DNA of 50,837 bases. Source: Candidatus Zapsychrus exili (GTDB lineage Bacteria > Omnitrophota > Gorgyraeia > Zapsychrales > Zapsychraceae). A program made the translations under genes and the position numbers. Below, in pieces: positions 36,708 to 45,753 of this stretch. The notes under the pieces are model-generated. The model made no database searches. It had not been told where the DNA came from and saw nothing but the letters and a program-made list of their open reading frames with translations. Positions within the stretch are counted from its first letter, which is position 1. Every line of letters begins with the position of its first letter. The stretch is from NCBI GenBank assembly GCA_030765585.1, contig JAVCCJ010000113.1:1-50837 (forward strand). The letters run 5' to 3'.

Positions 36708-37310
36708 TCAATAACCAACAATAATATTAATAAACTTATTAGCTTTCCTTTTCCCTCTTTTATCTGTAAATTCAACCGTCACCTCTAAACCTGAAGGAAA
36801 GGTTTCCAATGTTTTATCACTTTCAATTTCTCCACTATCTGTAGAATAAAAATATTTAAATCCTAAGCTATCAACAGGACCTACCAAAAGTCTGGCTTTA
36901 AAAAACTTATCACTTTCTGCTTTGCTATAATTTGCTTCTCTTTTATAAATACCTCCATCGAGTGAGTCAAAATAATATTCAACTTTGCCAATCTGATTCA
37001 CATATCCTTCTTTTTTCTGTGTGCTTCTAGGATCTGCTGGTGTATATACTATGGTGGGAAAAGAAAATTTATTATCAGTTCCTTCAAAACTTATTTTTGA
37101 ATAATAAAAAGTATTTCTTAAATCACTATTTATTTTATCAAAAAATATAACAATATCTTCTTCAATTAACGCATAATTGCTTCTGTCCCAAACTCGTAAA
37201 CCATTTGCTAGCGCATTATACAAAGCTATGCTAAGAACAGAAAACAAAGAAATAACTATAAGAACCTCAATGAAAGTCATAGCATTCTTTTTAAATATTT
37301 TATTATTCAT
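36708..37310 (-). CDS. gspJ: GspJ-type minor pseudopilin
   Basis: 200 aa. The prepilin leader ends NAM-TFIEVLIV with Ala before the cleavage point and Glu at +5 (counting from Met). The body has the GspJ pattern (ALANGLRVWDRS, DLRNTFYYS, VEYYFDS, GLEVTVEFTDKRG). It forms the pseudopilus tip with GspI and GspK. Its stop is TGA, one of few in the window. It is preceded by GspI (9-base gap). Confidence 0.78.
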   Translation of the reverse strand: MNNKIFKKNAMTFIEVLIVISLFSVLSIALYNALANGLRVWDRSNYALIEEDIVIFFDKINSDLRNTFYYSKISFEGTDNKFSFPTIVYTPADPRSTQKKEGYVNQIGKVEYYFDSLDGGIYKREANYSKAESDKFFKARLLVGPVDSLGFKYFYSTDSGEIESDKTLETFPSGLEVTVEFTDKRGKRKANKFINIIVGY

Positions 37311-37319
37311 TTTATTTAC

Positions 37320-37730
37320 TTATTTATTATCAAGATCTCTAAATTCAGAAATATACTTAGAGCGAGATATGTTTAATTCTTTATTATTTTCTTTCCAAGA
37401 CAACTTTAAATCTAATTTAAAAACTTCTACAAAATCTTCTATTTCGCCTATGCTAACATATTCCTTAAATCCCACCTTTTTCCCGCCAACATCCACCTCT
37501 CTTACCTGCTGTTCATCAAATGGCAAGGCTCCATAAACTTTCAAAAAACGATCTATTCTTTCTATACGATTATCTAAAAGCGTTGTTGCATATAATCTAT
37601 TGGTAAGATAATTCATCCTATCGAGGGAAATGAGAAAAGACTTAAAAATCATAACTATGCCAACAGAAAAAATCACCAAAGTGACCATAACTTCTATAAA
37701 AGTAAAACCATTTTCTCTATTGAATCGCAC
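37320..37730 (-). CDS. gspI: GspI-type minor pseudopilin
   Basis: About 136 aa from a GTG at 37730. The longer frame (to an ATG at 37856) would read through the end of GspG with non-prepilin sequence and is unlikely. With the GTG start, the class III leader VRFNRENG-FTFIEVMVTL is short and proper. An ATA codon three codons upstream (37739) has better spacing to an AGAG ribosome site and cannot be excluded as a rare start. The body fits the GspI family of ~125-140 aa. It belongs to the pseudopilus tip complex. Confidence 0.7.
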   Translation of the reverse strand: MRFNRENGFTFIEVMVTLVIFSVGIVMIFKSFLISLDRMNYLTNRLYATTLLDNRIERIDRFLKVYGALPFDEQQVREVDVGGKKVGFKEYVSIGEIEDFVEVFKLDLKLSWKENNKELNISRSKYISEFRDLDNK

Positions 37731-37752
37731 GTTTTTTATGGAAGATCTCTTT

Positions 37753-38175
37753 TTACCAATTAATAATATCATCACTACTTGAACTTGTGTCTTTACCTTC
37801 AGATGAAAGATCATAATCAGGATTATGCTTTCCCGGAGAAACATAAACATAATCATTTCTCCACGGATCAGCAGGATCTTTCTCTAAGTAAGGACCATTC
37901 CAATTAGAAGGAATTGGGCTAGTTGAGGATTTTATTTTTAAAGCCATCAAACCTTGACTAGTCGTAGGAAACTGTCCATTGTCTAGCTCATAGAGCTTAA
38001 GGCCTGTTGCAATATTTGCTTCAATATCCGATTTTGCAACAGATACTTTTGCTTGTTCAGAACGACCAACCAGCCTTGGTATAACCATGGCAGACAGAGC
38101 TGCTATAATTGTTACAACAAGCATAATTTCTACTAACGTAAATCCACTTTTATATTTACTAATATTTTTAAACAT
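37753..38175 (-). CDS. gspG: Major pseudopilin GspG
   Basis: 140 aa. The prepilin leader is short and ends KSG-FTLVEIMLV with Glu at +5. The family signature follows: the IPRL segment, QGLMAL, GPYLEKDPADPWRNDYVY and the PGKHNPDYDLSSEGKD calcium-binding end. It is the main subunit of the type II secretion pseudopilus and needs a prepilin peptidase, which is not in the window. It lies 165 bases downstream of GspF's upstream neighbour arrangement, i.e. between gspF and gspI. Confidence 0.92.
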   Translation of the reverse strand: MFKNISKYKSGFTLVEIMLVVTIIAALSAMVIPRLVGRSEQAKVSVAKSDIEANIATGLKLYELDNGQFPTTSQGLMALKIKSSTSPIPSNWNGPYLEKDPADPWRNDYVYVSPGKHNPDYDLSSEGKDTSSSSDDIINW

Positions 38176-38340
38176 AATATATCCTCCCTATAAAAAATAT
38201 TTACTTTTTATACTGTTATATATATCTATATTTATCATACTATACAAATTAATTTTTTATATATCTTAACTATTTTTTTTAAAATCATATATATCGTAAA
38301 ATATACTAATATATTCACTATAAAGAATTAATATACTTAC

Positions 38341-39549
38341 CTAGCGAGCCAAAACATCTATCTGAAATATTGGAAGCAACATTGCAAAAACAATAAAACC
38401 TACAATCAAGCCAATAGCAAGTATCATTATTGGTTCCAGCAAGGTTGTTATCACTTTTATCTTCTCTTCTGTCTCTTGTTCATAAGAATCAGCTATATCG
38501 TTTAATACACTATTTAAATTTCCAGATTCTTCTCCAACAGATATAAGATGTCCCATCATAACTGGAATTTGTTCACACTTTCTTATTCCATCACCAAATG
38601 ATCCACCTGCGATTAAATCATCCTTACACTTAACAAAACTTAGCTTTATAACTTCATTACTCATAATTGGAATAGAAATTCTAATTGCATTAACTATAGA
38701 TATTCCACTATTAAGCAATAAAACTACTGTTCTACAAAAACATGCTAATTCATTTCTTAAAACAATTTCTCCAAATATAGGAATGCGTAATAAAATATTG
38801 CTTATTGCAAGATGTCCTTTTTGAGATTTCGCCCACCTAATAATTCCAAAAACAATAAGAAGAATAGCTAGAATAATTACTATTGCATACTGATTAAATA
38901 AATAACTTATTTTTAACAATATTATTGTTGGCAACGGTAAAGTATCTGCTATGCTTTCAAACAATCCCGCCATCCTAGGAAGAACAAAAGTTAAAATAAA
39001 ATAAACAGATACCAAACCCATAAAAAACATAAAAAGAGGATATGCTAAAGCTGATTTAACCTTGGCTGTTATCTGCTGCTGCTGATATTGATACTCTGAT
39101 ATTTTTTCAATTACTTCTTCTAAATTATTGCTTTCTTCCCCCACAGTAACCATAGTAATATATAATTGAGAAAATAAGCTTGGATATACCATTAAACATT
39201 CAGAAAAAGATTTTCCGTTTCTTATTCCCAAGCCAATCGCTACAATTATTCTTCTAAAAGTAATATTTTCAGTCTGATCTTCAATAATAGACAATGCCTT
39301 TAAAATAGAAACACCAGACTTAAGGAGATTTCTCAATTGTTTATTGAAAATATAAAGTTCTTTTCTTTTAATCTTTTTTATTTTATTTAAATCTATGGAA
39401 AGGTCTTTTGAAGATTGTGACTTAACAAAAATTGGCAATAAACCTAACTCGTTTATCAATTCTATCGCTTCATCCTGAGTATTGGCCGAAATAGTTCCTG
39501 TTACTGTCTTTATCGTTCCTTTTTTTGCTTTATATATAAACGTAGTCAT
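38341..39549 (-). CDS. gspF: GspF/PilC inner-membrane platform protein
   Basis: 402 aa, the usual length. It has an N-terminal polar domain, then two tandem T2SSF domains with membrane segments near residues ~170-190, ~215-235 and ~370-395. Typical strings are FNKQLRNLLKSGVSILKAL, GKSFSECL, FCRTVVLLLNSGISIVNAI, and EEKIKVITTLLEPIMILAIGLIVG. It connects the GspE ATPase ring with the pseudopilus. It follows gspE by 10 bases. Confidence 0.92.
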   Translation of the reverse strand: MTTFIYKAKKGTIKTVTGTISANTQDEAIELINELGLLPIFVKSQSSKDLSIDLNKIKKIKRKELYIFNKQLRNLLKSGVSILKALSIIEDQTENITFRRIIVAIGLGIRNGKSFSECLMVYPSLFSQLYITMVTVGEESNNLEEVIEKISEYQYQQQQITAKVKSALAYPLFMFFMGLVSVYFILTFVLPRMAGLFESIADTLPLPTIILLKISYLFNQYAIVIILAILLIVFGIIRWAKSQKGHLAISNILLRIPIFGEIVLRNELACFCRTVVLLLNSGISIVNAIRISIPIMSNEVIKLSFVKCKDDLIAGGSFGDGIRKCEQIPVMMGHLISVGEESGNLNSVLNDIADSYEQETEEKIKVITTLLEPIMILAIGLIVGFIVFAMLLPIFQIDVLAR

Positions 39550-39559
39550 ATTATATCTA

Positions 39560-41779
39560 CTAGATAACTTGTCGCTTCATCTGAAGCTTTGTTTTTTCCT
39601 TAAGTTTTTTCTCAACAAATTTATTTATTAAAGCCCTATCTGCGCCTGATATATCTAAATAATAAGAGACAATTGTATAGATATTCTTAAGACTATCTTC
39701 TTCTAGACGACAAATCTTGGCTAAACAGCCTATACTTTTCTGACCCTCTTCTAACTGTATCTTAAGCTCAATAAGAGATCCGGGTTTAATCATTACTTTT
39801 GAAATAAATTTCAAACCACCCGCACTTATATCTTCTGCTATTGTAGGATATTCAATGCCATCTGACACAAGAGAATTCGGATCACTAGAACTTCTGTTTA
39901 CTAAACTATACCTAATCTTTACCTGTGCACTTGCTCTTGGATAAATTCTACCTTTATGAGAATTGTCATTTTTAACGTCAGAACTTTCCGTGTTTTTTTC
40001 AAAACTCTCTTCTATATCAGAATCCATTTTATCATCTGACATAGAAGCACCTATGCAAGAGCTATCATCTTTTACTGTAAAATTTATAACCTCATCAGGA
40101 GTTGTTAGCCCATTATAAACGGCTTTCCATCCATTTTGACGAAGAGTAACCAGGCCTTCTTTTATTGCTATTTGTTTTATATAATCAGAGCGTGGTTTTT
40201 CTAAAATAGCTGTCCTAATCGCATCATTAAGAGTAAGTATTTCATAAATGGCCATCCTTCCATAAAATCCAGTACCATTACAATAATCACACCCTTTTCC
40301 CTGATAAACTTTTACATCATCTATACTTGCTAATCCCAAAGAGCTTGCCATTTCTTCTTTTACTTTTACTTGTATATTCTTTGTTTCTTCTTTACATTTT
40401 GGACAAATAATACGAATTAATCTTTGCGCTACAAAAGCCTCAACACTTGACGCAACCAAATAAGGCTCTACTCCCATATCAATTAATCGAGTTATACCAC
40501 TTGCAGCATCGTTTGTATGTAAAGTAGAAAAAACAAGATGTCCTGTTAAGGCTGTTCTAATAGCAATTTCTGCAGTCTCAACATCGCGAACCTCACCCAC
40601 CATCAGAATGTCAGGGTCATGTCGCAACACACTTCTTAAGCCCTCTGAAAAGCCAAAGCCTACTTTAGGATTAACCTGAACTTGTGTAACCCCATCCATC
40701 TCATATTCTACCGGGTCTTCTATAGTAATAATCTTTCTTTCATGTGTATTAATTTCATTTAAACAAGCATAAAGAGTTGTAGTTTTTCCAGATCCCGTTG
40801 GACCTGTCATAAAAATAATTCCATGAGGCTTACTTATTAAATCTTTAAATTTACTTATACTCTTAGTATTAAAACCTAACTTTTCAAGACTAAACAACAT
40901 AACTTTTGTAGGTAATATTCTAATAACCATACCTTCTCCTCTTGGAGTTGGCATAGTAGAAATTCTTAAATCAAGATGCTGATCTTTTGTCTTAACAACC
41001 GCACTTCCATCTTGAGGCAAACGCTTTTCAGTAATACTTAAATTTGCCATAATTTTAATTCTAGATAAAATAGGATGCAAAAAATGCTTAACTTCTTTGG
41101 GTAGATTTGCATCAACCAAAACTCCATCTACTCTATATCTAAACCTTACTCTGTCGCGATATGGTTCGATATGTATATCAGTCGCACGTTTTTGATATGC
41201 TTCAAGTATAATTTGATTAACAAGTTGAGCTACAGTAGGATCTTCTGATTTTAATTCAATATCTTCAACCCATTTACCACTATCAGAAGAAGAAACTGTT
41301 TCTTTTACAGGATCTTTTGACATAATCTTGTCAATTGTATCTGATGCAAGTCCATAATGTTTCTTAATAACATCTAGAATACGTCCGTCTTCAACAAGAA
41401 CTATATTAATATCAAATCCGAGATGCATTCTTATTTCGTCTTGAATTTTAATATCTAAAGGAAATTCAACTGCTATAGTTAAAACATCATCTTTTATAAA
41501 TATTGGCATAAATTTATAATGCCATACAAACTTGATTGGTATAGTATTAATCAAGGATTGCTCGACAGAAACATCTTGCAAATCAAGAACATCTAAATTC
41601 TCGCTCTGAGATAAAGATATTAATAATTGTTTTTTTGTAATAATTTCGTTGGTAAGAAGATATTCTTTAAATGAAATGTTCTTTGCTTGGCTTTCAACTA
41701 AATATTTTTTTATATCTATTTCAGAAAGAACATTGTTTCTAACTAAAGCTTCTTTGAGGATCCTATTTATCTGATTCAT
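39560..41779 (-). CDS. gspE: GspE/PilB-type assembly ATPase with C-terminal PilZ domain
   Basis: 739 aa, ~170 longer than normal. Residues ~1-150 are the N-terminal MshEN/T2SSE-N domain. The ATPase core has the Walker A GPTGSGKTTTLY (~325), the Asp-box EDPVE, Walker B-like DILMVGEVRD, and a four-cysteine zinc site (CPKC...CDYC, ~460-500). After ~residue 580 a linker leads to a PilZ domain with the c-di-GMP motif RxxxR (RIYPR) and DxSxxG (DISAGG), ~610-735. It powers pseudopilus or pilus assembly; cyclic-di-GMP could act on it directly. It starts 2 bases after the F-type beta subunit gene, tying the two modules together. Confidence 0.92.
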   Translation of the reverse strand: MNQINRILKEALVRNNVLSEIDIKKYLVESQAKNISFKEYLLTNEIITKKQLLISLSQSENLDVLDLQDVSVEQSLINTIPIKFVWHYKFMPIFIKDDVLTIAVEFPLDIKIQDEIRMHLGFDINIVLVEDGRILDVIKKHYGLASDTIDKIMSKDPVKETVSSSDSGKWVEDIELKSEDPTVAQLVNQIILEAYQKRATDIHIEPYRDRVRFRYRVDGVLVDANLPKEVKHFLHPILSRIKIMANLSITEKRLPQDGSAVVKTKDQHLDLRISTMPTPRGEGMVIRILPTKVMLFSLEKLGFNTKSISKFKDLISKPHGIIFMTGPTGSGKTTTLYACLNEINTHERKIITIEDPVEYEMDGVTQVQVNPKVGFGFSEGLRSVLRHDPDILMVGEVRDVETAEIAIRTALTGHLVFSTLHTNDAASGITRLIDMGVEPYLVASSVEAFVAQRLIRIICPKCKEETKNIQVKVKEEMASSLGLASIDDVKVYQGKGCDYCNGTGFYGRMAIYEILTLNDAIRTAILEKPRSDYIKQIAIKEGLVTLRQNGWKAVYNGLTTPDEVINFTVKDDSSCIGASMSDDKMDSDIEESFEKNTESSDVKNDNSHKGRIYPRASAQVKIRYSLVNRSSSDPNSLVSDGIEYPTIAEDISAGGLKFISKVMIKPGSLIELKIQLEEGQKSIGCLAKICRLEEDSLKNIYTIVSYYLDISGADRALINKFVEKKLKEKTKLQMKRQVI

Positions 41780-41781
41780 AT

Positions 41782-43287
<1,506 letters not shown>

Positions 43288-43334
43288 TTAATCCTTTCAA
43301 AAACATTCCTGTCTACCAACAGGCAATCTTTATT

Positions 43335-44186
43335 TTACTTCATGGACATCATTCTTGCAGAAAATGTCTCTCTTAAACTTTTATCAATATCACTTTTCTT
43401 AACTTTTCTATACTTTATAGCTGTCTTAGCTTGTTCTTTTTTCATTTTATCGACACTATCGTCGAGAAATGCTGCTAAAGCTGCAGCGGACGCAATATTG
43501 CTGTCAATAAATATCTCATGCAACCTAACTGTTACCCATAAATTGGCCAAATAACCAATAATATCTTTCGAATCAGATTCTTCTATAACATTCTCAAATG
43601 CATCAACAAACTCTGTTTGTTTTGAAACAAGATCTTCGCATGGCAATAAAGGGATAACTCTAGCTTTTTGTGAATCAAAAGATTTAGACCAACAATACAC
43701 AACAACAACCTTTCCAATCTCACCTTTCATTATTCTATCTACCAAATAATCTTTTATCTCAACTGCCATATTATACATTCCCTTAGATTCCATACCAGAG
43801 AACATCTTTAAATCAGGAGTATATGCTTTCAATCTATCAATAGCTTTATTTCCAACAGCTATAAATTCAAAATCTTCATACCTATCTTTTACTTTAACTG
43901 CGGCTCTTAATATCTTGTTATTAAACTTTCCTAAAAAACTTCCTTCAATAGTTATGACCAGTATAGCGACCTTCTTGCAATCATTAGACATCAAAAAATG
44001 TTTTGTCCTGGTCAAACTTATCATTCTAAAAAATTCTACAAACGTCTCTCCAAAACGTCTGAATTTTTCCTTATCTGATAATAACATAAAAAACTTATTA
44101 TCCGCAATATCCTTTAAAACCTGGATGAGATAAACCATTTCAATTGCGTCTCGTAATTCAAACTTAACTTTATTTGCTTTTCCCAT
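43335..44186 (-). CDS. Divergent F-type ATPase gamma subunit-like
   Basis: 283 aa, normal gamma length. The N- and C-terminal regions are long helices suited to the rotor coiled coil, and the middle has the Rossmann-like core with VAILVITIEGSFLGKFNNKIL aligned to the canonical segment VxxxDRGLCGGxN; the Cys and Gly residues are replaced. The usual N-terminal MKMV-type motif is not recognisable. The C-terminal helix (IASAAALAAFLDDS) matches the family's final helix. Position between the b-delta fusion and beta supports the call. It is less conserved than alpha and beta, suggesting an altered partner or rotation role. Confidence 0.75.
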   Translation of the reverse strand: MGKANKVKFELRDAIEMVYLIQVLKDIADNKFFMLLSDKEKFRRFGETFVEFFRMISLTRTKHFLMSNDCKKVAILVITIEGSFLGKFNNKILRAAVKVKDRYEDFEFIAVGNKAIDRLKAYTPDLKMFSGMESKGMYNMAVEIKDYLVDRIMKGEIGKVVVVYCWSKSFDSQKARVIPLLPCEDLVSKQTEFVDAFENVIEESDSKDIIGYLANLWVTVRLHEIFIDSNIASAAALAAFLDDSVDKMKKEQAKTAIKYRKVKKSDIDKSLRETFSARMMSMK

Positions 44187-44193
44187 TTTAGAA

Positions 44194-44943
44194 TTAGCTT
44201 TCTTTCATCTCTATTTGCTCTTGCATAACAATCCCTCTTTCTCTTATTAAGTTTTGAACACTTCCATCTAGAGCCATGCTTCCAAATCTTAATATAAGAC
44301 CTCCACCAATAGATTCGTCAGTACTTGTATTAACAGACACATCTCTTCCTAATTTATCTTTTACTATAGAAAGTATTTGAGACTTTACAAAATCATTGAC
44401 TGGGTTAAAACCGACTATATCTATTGTGTTTATATCTGCGCTTATTCTGCTCATATCAATGTCTTTTAACTTTTCAAGGAATTCTTTAATAAGCACATCA
44501 TCTAAGGGTCCCTTAGACTCTTCGCTTAAAACATCATTTAAAATTTCCATAGCATATTTTACAACTTTAATATCATTATCTTTTTCCATATCAAAACGTA
44601 TTTTTTCTTTAGAGCCTTGAGCTTTTGCAATAATATCTTCACCCTCTTCTCTTGCCTTGCCAACAATCTTATCTCTTTCCGCCCTAAACTCTTCTTCAAC
44701 TTCAGATCTCATTCTGTTCGTAAGCTCACTCGCTTCTTTTTGTTTCTCTGCTAATTCTTCACTAGCTTCTTTTATTTTCTTACTTAATTCTTCCTGCTGA
44801 GCTGCCATCCTATTATTCTCTTCGTTTAATTTCTGGACAGCTCCTTCAGTACTCGCAACAAGAGATCTGTGCAAAAAGAATATAATTCCACCAGCAACAA
44901 TAAATGTTAAAACCAAAAATTTTATTATTAACCCCATTATCAT
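44194..44943 (-). CDS. F-type ATPase b subunit fused to the delta C-terminal domain
   Basis: 249 aa. One N-terminal membrane segment (~4-24), then a long charged coiled coil (~30-140) as in b subunits, then at ~180-245 a domain matching only the C-terminal half of delta: ILSIVKDKLGRDV and IGGGLILRFGSMALDGSV. The six-helix N-terminal domain of delta, which normally grips alpha, is missing. The product would be a peripheral stalk tied to the membrane. It starts 26 bases after the second c-type gene and ends 7 bases before gamma. Confidence 0.85.
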   Translation of the reverse strand: MIMGLIIKFLVLTFIVAGGIIFFLHRSLVASTEGAVQKLNEENNRMAAQQEELSKKIKEASEELAEKQKEASELTNRMRSEVEEEFRAERDKIVGKAREEGEDIIAKAQGSKEKIRFDMEKDNDIKVVKYAMEILNDVLSEESKGPLDDVLIKEFLEKLKDIDMSRISADINTIDIVGFNPVNDFVKSQILSIVKDKLGRDVSVNTSTDESIGGGLILRFGSMALDGSVQNLIRERGIVMQEQIEMKES

Positions 44944-44969
44944 AAGTCATAACTCCTTTTCTATTTTAA

Positions 44970-45197
44970 CTAAAAAAATATATAAAATACAGTCAAAGAC
45001 AAAAATGTTATTATCTCGACGACAACCAACTGAATTAAAATACCCATCTGTATCGTCGGTGTCTTAGAAGGGTACCGCCCCATAGATTCTATAGTTCTTT
45101 TTCCTAAAGCAGCAATTATAATACAAGGTATGATTATTATTACACTAAACATTGCTGAAAATATAAAACTTTCAGACCATAGATTAAATTCAACCAT
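44970..45197 (-). CDS. Second, divergent F-type c subunit-like protein
   Basis: 75 aa, two membrane helices. The polar loop GRYPSK keeps Arg and Pro at the F1-facing loop, and the second helix has a buried Glu (LVVVEIITF) at the ion-binding place. The Gly-rich helix-1 motif is almost gone (IIIPCIIIAALGKRT). It has an extra polar start (MVEFNLWSES). It lies 10 bases after the first c gene. With two different c proteins the ring may be mixed, or one may act as a fixed membrane partner. Confidence 0.8.
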   Translation of the reverse strand: MVEFNLWSESFIFSAMFSVIIIIPCIIIAALGKRTIESMGRYPSKTPTIQMGILIQLVVVEIITFLSLTVFYIFF

Positions 45198-45207
45198 ATA
45201 TTATTCC

Positions 45208-45426
45208 CTATTTTGAAAATAATTGAAATATAATTAAAATAGCGATTATAGCTATAGCCTCAACAAATATAAGCATAACAATCATACCCATAAATATTTT
45301 AGAAGCAGCCGAAGGGTTTCTTGCTAAAGCCTTTATAACCGCATTACCTAAAACAGCTATAACAATGGAAGGCCCCATAACAGCCACCATCATAACTCCA
45401 ACAATGATCATTGTTTCAGCTAACAT
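45208..45426 (-). CDS. F-type c subunit-like protein
   Basis: 72 aa hairpin of two membrane helices. The loop ALARNPSAASK is canonical, and helix 2 carries the ion-binding Glu in IFVEAIAII. The helix-1 Gly ladder is reduced (GPSIVIAVLG), and the Gln and Ser/Thr ligands of Na-type rings are absent (Ile and Ala), so a proton-type site is more likely. It lies 20 bases after epsilon and is followed at 10 bases by a second c-like gene. Confidence 0.88.
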   Translation of the reverse strand: MLAETMIIVGVMMVAVMGPSIVIAVLGNAVIKALARNPSAASKIFMGMIVMLIFVEAIAIIAILIIFQLFSK

Positions 45427-45446
45427 AATTAATCCTTACTTTAATT

Positions 45447-45722
45447 TTATTTTTTACTTTTTGTTGCTCGCAAATCTTCTTCTACCATTATAATGCATTC
45501 ATTTGCGTAAAAACGAACAATACCACCATCTATAGGAATTTTTTCTTCCCAATTTATAATAATATTACCTTTTTTTAAAACTCCTAAAAGAGGATAATGA
45601 TATGCCAACAATTCATATTCCCCTTTATCTCCTGTCAAAAAAATACTTTTTATTTCATTCTGATAAATAAGATTATTTGGGCTTATTATAACGCATTTAA
45701 AATTTCCTAAATTTTTCATCAA
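45447..45722 (-). CDS. Short F-type epsilon subunit-like protein
   Basis: 91 aa. It matches only the N-terminal beta-sandwich of epsilon (FKCVIISPNNLIYQNEIKSI, GDKGEYELLAYHYPLLGVL, IDGGIVRF). The C-terminal two-helix inhibitory arm found in ~130-aa bacterial epsilon is missing, so ATP hydrolysis would lack this brake. It lies 31 bases after alpha and 20 before the first c gene. Confidence 0.8.
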   Translation of the reverse strand: MMKNLGNFKCVIISPNNLIYQNEIKSIFLTGDKGEYELLAYHYPLLGVLKKGNIIINWEEKIPIDGGIVRFYANECIIMVEEDLRATKSKK

Positions 45723-45753
45723 AATCTCTTATAAAATATGCTGACGTGAATTC

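Noticed and set aside
37731-37856. N-terminal extension of GspI from ATG 37856
   Set aside because: It lies antiframe inside gspG, has no prepilin features and pushes the leader to over 50 residues.
45208-45426. Sodium-type c-ring
   Set aside because: The Gln of helix 1 and Ser/Thr next to the Glu are replaced by Ile and Ala.
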